Assembly: GCF_006539185.1 (NCBI RefSeq)
Contig: NZ_BJMN01000017.1
Span: 16,029 to 80,028 of the forward strand
Origin: Streptomyces gardneri
GTDB taxonomy: Bacteria > Actinomycetota > Actinomycetes > Streptomycetales > Streptomycetaceae
Length of the DNA: 64,000 nucleotides
Direction: 5' to 3'
Within the stretch, counting starts at the first letter, position 1. Each line of letters opens with the position of its first letter. A program made the translations under genes and the position numbers. The notes beneath the pieces are model-generated. The model did no database searches. It was given only the letters and a program-made list of their open reading frames with translations, and was not told the DNA's origin. This document shows positions 59,410-64,000 of the stretch, one piece after another.

Positions 59410-61953
59410 ATGCGCCTGCCGATCCGGCACGTCCAGGAGAACCTGATCTTCACCACCCACGGCACCGTCTGGGCGGTGTGGCGCGTTGCCGCGACCAACT
59501 ACTCCCACGCCCCGGCCGTCGTGAAGAAGCGTCGCCTGAAGGCTCTGGAAGGCCTGTTCAAGGCCATGACCGGCGAGCCAATGCTGCTGTCGCTGTGCCC
59601 GCAGATCGACCCGACCGCAGTGGTGCGCGCCATGGTCGACGACATCGACCTGGAGCGCGCCCCCCGCTACGAGAGCCTCGGGCATGCGGTCCTGGACCAG
59701 CTGGAGACGATGGAGCTGACCGGCCGCACCGACTGGCTCGCGCTCCCGCTTCCCCCGCTGTCGCAGAAGGACGCGGTGATGTCCGCGTTCCGCGCGGCGA
59801 AAGCGGAAGTCTCCCTGCAGCTCGGCCTGATGCCCGCGGTCGTCACCGACACGGAAGTGCAGCGGCGCCTGGAGCAGGCCCAGCGGATCCAAGCGCAGTG
59901 GCCGACCGGGGTCTCGATGCGGACCGCCACCGAGGCGGAGATCCTGTGGATCTACGGCCACAGCGCGCGCCGCGGACTCGCCGAACCCTTCCTCCCAGAC
60001 GGCACCGAGACCCCGGTCCGCGGCCGCGGCCGGAACGTCGCGGCGCTGGGGGAGATCCTCGTCGGCGAAGGCGGCGCCGACTTCAACACCCGCCCCGCGC
60101 TGCCGGCCAACCCGTTCACGCGGCGCTTCCTCCAAGTCTCCAGCGAGTGGGGAGACTCCTACCAGGCCCTCCTGGCCCTCTCCGAGATGCCCGAAGCGTT
60201 CGCGCTGCCCGGGGCGGCCTACCTCCAGCAGCTCGACGACCTGGCCTGCCCCGTCGACTGGACCGCCCGCCTGGTCATCGTCCCCGGCTCGAAGGCCGAG
60301 CCCCACGTCCGCAAGCGCGCCCGTCACCTCAAGGCGCAAGCCGCCGAGTACGAGGGCGACCCGGCCGGCCCGCCCGCGGCCGTCGCCCGCAACCAGGCCG
60401 ACAACGAGGAGTACCACGAGCGGCTGACGGCGAACCGGCGCGAGGTGGAGATCCGCGCCATGGTCACCCTCGCCGTCTGGGGCAACAGTCCCGACGACGC
60501 CATGGACCGCGCCGCCGCGCTCGCGTCCGACTTCGGCTCCACCGACTACACCTTCTCCCGGCCCGCCGGTGAACAGGCCAGCCTCTGGCAGGCGATGCTG
60601 CCCGGCTGCCGCACCCCCCGCGTCATGGCCGGCTACGCGCAGATCCTCCTCGCGCGCGACTTCGCGATGGCCATGCCCTGGTGCGGCTCCCAGCTCGGCG
60701 ACGAACGCGGCGGCCTCTACGGCCTCCAGGTCGCCTCCGGCGGCGCCCGCCCCGTCCTGATCGACCCCGCCCGCGGCCCCCGCGAGAACGCCTCCGCCTC
60801 CATGGCCTGGCTCGGCGAGCTCGGCGCCGGCAAGTCCGTCGGCATGAAGGGCGCCGTCTACAACGTCCTCGCCCGCGGCCACCAGCTCGGCCGGCCCGGC
60901 AGCCGCGGACGCGCCGTCATCGTCGACCGCACCACCGACCAAGAATGGGCCCGCTTCGCGAAGGCCTGCCCCGGCACCACCCAGCTGATCCGCATCGACC
61001 ACACCGCCGAGGTCTCCCTCGACCCGCTGCGCCTCTACAAGGAGAACAGCCCCCAGGTCGCAGCCCGCTTCACCGAGTCCTTCCTCACCCTGCTGCTCGG
61101 CGTACGGCCGATGGACCTCGAAGGCGTCGCTCTTTCGGAGGCTGTCCAGGCCGTCCTGGCTCGGCCCGAGCCATCGATGCGTGCCCTGATGGCCGAGCTC
61201 ACCGCGCGCGGCGCCGGTGACACGGCCGCCCAGGGCCTGGCCCGCAAGCTCGCCTCGGTCGCCCGCAAGGACCTGGCCCGGGTCGTCTTCGACGAGACGC
61301 TGCCGGTCGTCGACACCCACCGCGCCGACAGCGTGGTCTTCCTGGTGTCCTCGCTCGCCCTGCCGAAGAAGTCCGAGCTGGCCAGCGAGCATCGCATCCA
61401 GCGCCTGGAATTCGAAAAGGTTCTGGGCCGGGCGCTGATGTACCTGATCGCCGCGGTCTCCCGCGAGACCGCGATGCGCAGCCGGGACGAGTTCGCGGTC
61501 ACTGTCTTCGACGAGTGCTGGTGGCTCACTTCCAGCGACGAGGGCCTGGAGCTGCTCCTGGAGCTGCTGCGCGACGGCCGCAAGCGCAATGCGGCCGCGT
61601 ACGTCGGCTCGCACGATGCCGACGACATCGGCCCGGCCGACAGCGAGAAGGGAGCAATCGTCCGAGGTCTCATCCCGCACCGGTTCGTCTTCCGGCAGAC
61701 CAGCCGGCCCCTGGCCGCACGCAGCCTCGAATTCCTCGGCGTGGACTCCACCGACACCGACCTCCTGGACCTGGTGACCGGCGACCTCTCGCCGCTCGGC
61801 CTGCCCGACGACCAGCGCCGGGCCCGCGCGGGGGAGTGCCTCTACCGCGACCTGGCCGGCCGCATCGGCCTCATGCGCGTCCTCATCCCCCGCGACCGGG
61901 CGATCGAGCGCGCCATCCACACCACCCCGACCAGCCAGCAGGCCGCCGCATGA
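59410..61953 (+). CDS. VirB4-type conjugation ATPase
   Basis: An 847-aa T4SS motor ATPase. Walker A in AWLGELGAGKSVGMKGAVYN, Walker B in DEFAVTVFDECWWLTSSDEG, and the downstream RDGRKRNAAAYVGSHDADDI segment with the sensor residues typical of VirB4/TraC. N-terminal domain present and full length (MRLPIRHVQENLIFTTHGTV). It energises assembly of the mating channel at the cytoplasmic membrane. ATG 59410. The ATGA at 61950 couples it to the VirB6-like gene. Related to TcpF and Orf16 of Tn916. Confidence 0.92.
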   Translation: MRLPIRHVQENLIFTTHGTVWAVWRVAATNYSHAPAVVKKRRLKALEGLFKAMTGEPMLLSLCPQIDPTAVVRAMVDDIDLERAPRYESLGHAVLDQLETMELTGRTDWLALPLPPLSQKDAVMSAFRAAKAEVSLQLGLMPAVVTDTEVQRRLEQAQRIQAQWPTGVSMRTATEAEILWIYGHSARRGLAEPFLPDGTETPVRGRGRNVAALGEILVGEGGADFNTRPALPANPFTRRFLQVSSEWGDSYQALLALSEMPEAFALPGAAYLQQLDDLACPVDWTARLVIVPGSKAEPHVRKRARHLKAQAAEYEGDPAGPPAAVARNQADNEEYHERLTANRREVEIRAMVTLAVWGNSPDDAMDRAAALASDFGSTDYTFSRPAGEQASLWQAMLPGCRTPRVMAGYAQILLARDFAMAMPWCGSQLGDERGGLYGLQVASGGARPVLIDPARGPRENASASMAWLGELGAGKSVGMKGAVYNVLARGHQLGRPGSRGRAVIVDRTTDQEWARFAKACPGTTQLIRIDHTAEVSLDPLRLYKENSPQVAARFTESFLTLLLGVRPMDLEGVALSEAVQAVLARPEPSMRALMAELTARGAGDTAAQGLARKLASVARKDLARVVFDETLPVVDTHRADSVVFLVSSLALPKKSELASEHRIQRLEFEKVLGRALMYLIAAVSRETAMRSRDEFAVTVFDECWWLTSSDEGLELLLELLRDGRKRNAAAYVGSHDADDIGPADSEKGAIVRGLIPHRFVFRQTSRPLAARSLEFLGVDSTDTDLLDLVTGDLSPLGLPDDQRRARAGECLYRDLAGRIGLMRVLIPRDRAIERAIHTTPTSQQAAA

Positions 61954-64000
61954 CGCCCGCTCGCGCTCCGTGGAAGCGGCTACTCCTGCTAGGAACAGCC
62001 CGGCTGCGCCTCGTCCTGCTCATGGCGGTGCTCGCCGCCACCGCCTTCACCGTGCTCACCTCGCAGCCGGCACTTGCCGAGCCCAGCCCGTCACCGACGC
62101 CGGCCCCCACCAGCACGCCGGTAACCCCCCTCGGGCCGCCGACGCCCGGCACGCGTACGCCCACGCCGGAGGAGCTCGCTGAGATCGAGGAGATCGTCAA
62201 GGATCTCAACAAGCGACTCTCTAACGTCGCGAAGGAGGCCTTCCTCAAGGCTGAAGAGGAGCGCCTGCGTGAGCTCCTACCGAACGAGGGCGGCGTGCTC
62301 GCGGTCTTCAACGTCACCGACCGCGACCGTATGCCCATCTCGGCCTACACGGTGAAGTCGGATACCGGCGGGTTGATGGACTGGGACCTCGGGGTCCAGA
62401 ACCTGATCGTCGAGCACTGCTTCATGATCACTAAATGGGTCGTCGCGTTCTGCTGCTGGCTCATCGCCTGGGCACTCGGATTCGGTCTCGCCAAACTGCT
62501 CCTGGCTCCCGTGCTGTCCGTCGCTAACTCCCTGCACACCCAGGTCATTCTGCAGATGGGCCTGCCCTCCCTCTTCCTGTCGGTATGCGCGCTGGTCTGC
62601 GTTGCCCGGATCTTCTTCGGAGACCGGGCCAAAGGGTGGGGAGACGCTGCCCTCTCCCTCCTGATTGCCGCACTGACGGCCACTTTGCTTTCGTCGCCGC
62701 CGCAAGTCCTCCTGGGCGAGCAGGACGGCGCCGTGGCCGTCGCCCGCGGCCTGTCCCTCGAAGTAGCCGACGTCATCCTCGATGCCAACCCGGGCGAGCG
62801 GGAGAAAGATCCCGACGACGAAGACTCCGCCAGCGGCCGCGCCCTCTCCCGTCCGCTGACCGACGCGCTGACCGACGCCTTCATCGTCAAGCCCGCCATG
62901 CTCCTGCAGTACGGACAGGTCTTCGAAGGCGACTGCGCGCAGAAGTACTCCGCCGCCAAGCTCACGCATCTCGCCTACGTACGGGCCATCGACCGCCAAG
63001 TGGAGCGCATGGAGAAATACGGCAACTACCGCGACTGGATCGCCGCCAACGGCTATCAGGCCGCCGACTGGGCCATGCCGGTCGCCAAGCAGTGGGCGCT
63101 CGACCACCTCGGCCACGCACCGATGGAGTCATTCGAGAAGCAGTGCGTCAAAGGCGACATCCTGGCCGCCAAGCGCGCCTCGGTCGACAAGGTCGTCGGC
63201 GCGATCTTCCTGCTCATCGCCGCTCTCATCGTCACCATCCTGATCGCCGGCCTCGCGGGGAACTTCCTCGTCGCGCAATGCCGGATCGCCTGGGACGCCG
63301 TACGCGCCGAACCCGCCCTCGTGGCCGGCATCATCCCCGGAGCCGGCCGCGCCTTCCTCTGGGACTGGGCTGCATCCGTACTGCGCTCTCTCGGCCAGCT
63401 CCTTGTATCGATCGTCGGGCTCGCCGTCCTCATCCTGATCATCCAGGCCGTCCTTGACCCCGTGCAGCAGGAATGGGGCAACGAACTCGCCCTTCGCTTC
63501 TTGGCCGTGGACATCGTGTGTATCGGCGCACTCACGAAGCGCAAGGCGCTCACCGTCCGGTCCAAGCAGGTCGCTGCGAACTTCCGTGCGCGGATGTCCG
63601 CCGCGCGTGTGGGCGGCACGCACGGTTCCGCCTTTACCCCGTCCTCCGCCCCGGTGGCCAAGAACCGGAACATCACCCGCAAGATCACCCGCGGAGCGGT
63701 CCGCACCGCCATGGTCGGCGTGGCCATCGCCTCGGGAAATCCGATCTCTGCTCTCGGATACGCCACGTCCTCCAGCGTCAGCACCGTTGCTCTGATGAAC
63801 CGGCTCCAGTCCGGCACCAAGGGCAGCGGCAACCGTCCGGCCCGCACACAGTCTCAGTTCCGGCCGCAGCCGCAGCCGCAGCCGCAGCCGCAGCCGCAGC
63901 CCCAGCCGCAGCCCCAGCCCGGCAACGTCGGTCAGACGCCGTCCGTAACCCCGCTGAACCCGCCCGCTCAGCCGCCGAACCCGCCCGCTCAGCCGCCGAA
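61950..64000 (+). CDS. VirB6-like polytopic membrane protein (3' end beyond window)
   Basis: At least 683 codons are open from ATG 61950 to the right edge. Signal sequence (LVLLMAVLAATAFTVLTSQP, then ALAEPSPSP), a Pro/Thr-rich stretch, then an acidic helix (EELAEIEEIVKDLNKRLSNV) and five or more membrane helices (CFMITKWVVAFCCWLIAWAL; MGLPSLFLSVCALVCVARIF; AALSLLIAALTATLLSS; VVGAIFLLIAALIVTILIAG; GQLLVSIVGLAVLILIIQAV). A large Cys-containing extracytoplasmic loop lies between helices 3 and 4. Matches VirB6/TcpH/Orf15 in position and layout. The C-terminal tail is basic and then Pro/Gln-rich. Confidence 0.85.
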   Translation, partial: MTPARAPWKRLLLLGTARLRLVLLMAVLAATAFTVLTSQPALAEPSPSPTPAPTSTPVTPLGPPTPGTRTPTPEELAEIEEIVKDLNKRLSNVAKEAFLKAEEERLRELLPNEGGVLAVFNVTDRDRMPISAYTVKSDTGGLMDWDLGVQNLIVEHCFMITKWVVAFCCWLIAWALGFGLAKLLLAPVLSVANSLHTQVILQMGLPSLFLSVCALVCVARIFFGDRAKGWGDAALSLLIAALTATLLSSPPQVLLGEQDGAVAVARGLSLEVADVILDANPGEREKDPDDEDSASGRALSRPLTDALTDAFIVKPAMLLQYGQVFEGDCAQKYSAAKLTHLAYVRAIDRQVERMEKYGNYRDWIAANGYQAADWAMPVAKQWALDHLGHAPMESFEKQCVKGDILAAKRASVDKVVGAIFLLIAALIVTILIAGLAGNFLVAQCRIAWDAVRAEPALVAGIIPGAGRAFLWDWAASVLRSLGQLLVSIVGLAVLILIIQAVLDPVQQEWGNELALRFLAVDIVCIGALTKRKALTVRSKQVAANFRARMSAARVGGTHGSAFTPSSAPVAKNRNITRKITRGAVRTAMVGVAIASGNPISALGYATSSSVSTVALMNRLQSGTKGSGNRPARTQSQFRPQPQPQPQPQPQPQPQPQPGNVGQTPSVTPLNPPAQPPNPPAQPP
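63868..64000 (+). repeat. Pro-Gln hexanucleotide and NPPAQPP 21-bp tandem repeats
   Basis: Within the VirB6-like gene: about ten CCGCAG/CCCCAG units encoding (PQ)n at 63868-63921, then 21-bp units encoding NPPAQPP at 63957-64000, continuing past the edge. Such tails in conjugation proteins are flexible cytoplasmic or wall-spanning arms. Confidence 0.8.

Noticed and set aside
59143..61920. 925-codon minus-strand open frame antisense to virB4
   Set aside because: Translation is Gly/Ala/Arg/Val low complexity with no family motif; it mirrors the codon bias of the plus-strand VirB4 gene, which has Walker motifs.

Overview
The window is high-GC actinobacterial DNA, almost certainly from a Streptomyces or close relative. 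The supporting signs are strong third-position G/C bias in every real gene, frequent GTG and TTG starts, short translational overlaps (ATGA, GTGA), and families typical of the genus: a SpoIIE-type PP2C phosphatase, CseB/CseC-like two-component proteins, a streptogrisin-type protease, AbfB and LamG modules, and IS256, IS5 and ISL3 transposases. No rRNA, tRNA or CRISPR array was recognised.

Region 1 (about 0.3-15.6 kb) is a dense block of intact envelope and signalling genes. It holds a large SpoIIE-type phosphatase, an orphan-looking sensor kinase, a four-gene thiol-disulfide cluster that looks like a DsbD protein split into separate polypeptides with an added TlpA-like thioredoxin, a secreted CAP/SCP protein, an OmpR-type regulator, and a CseB/CseC-like pair followed by a D-Ala-D-Ala carboxypeptidase and an endonuclease/exonuclease/phosphatase-fold membrane protein.

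Region 2 (about 15.6-55.5 kb) is an accessory, decaying region. Intact metabolic and regulatory genes (old yellow enzyme with MarR, G6PDH, TDT transporter, S1 protease, aldo/keto reductase with LysR, quinone oxidoreductase, HxlR with a coenzyme F420-dependent-reductase-like protein, acyl desaturase with its ferredoxin reductase and PucR, TerB) alternate with pseudogenes and mobile-element debris. Two transposons look complete: an IS256-family element at 17623-19010 and an IS5-family element at 43581-44625. Fossils include IS701-, ISL3- and IS5-type transposase pieces, two tyrosine-integrase remnants, a replication-relaxation remnant, an XRE regulator joined to an FG-GAP gene, a GH2/AbfB glycosidase, a LamG protein, a macro-domain protein and a STAND/TPR protein.

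Region 3 (about 55.5-64 kb) is the left part of a conjugation-type operon. A 670-bp non-coding stretch carries two interleaved families of short repeats (GCTTGCCC and TGACCGRT). It is followed by a translationally coupled operon: a sigma-like HTH protein, a small protein, a TcpC/VirB8-like protein, a small two-helix membrane protein, a TcpE/PrgI-like protein, a VirB4-type ATPase and a large VirB6-like membrane protein that runs off the right edge. This is the Tn916/pCW3 (Tcp) kind of type IV secretion module, unlike the single-protein TraB (FtsK-like) conjugation usual in Streptomyces. Together with its repeat array it is the most interesting system here. The split DsbD-like relay is second.
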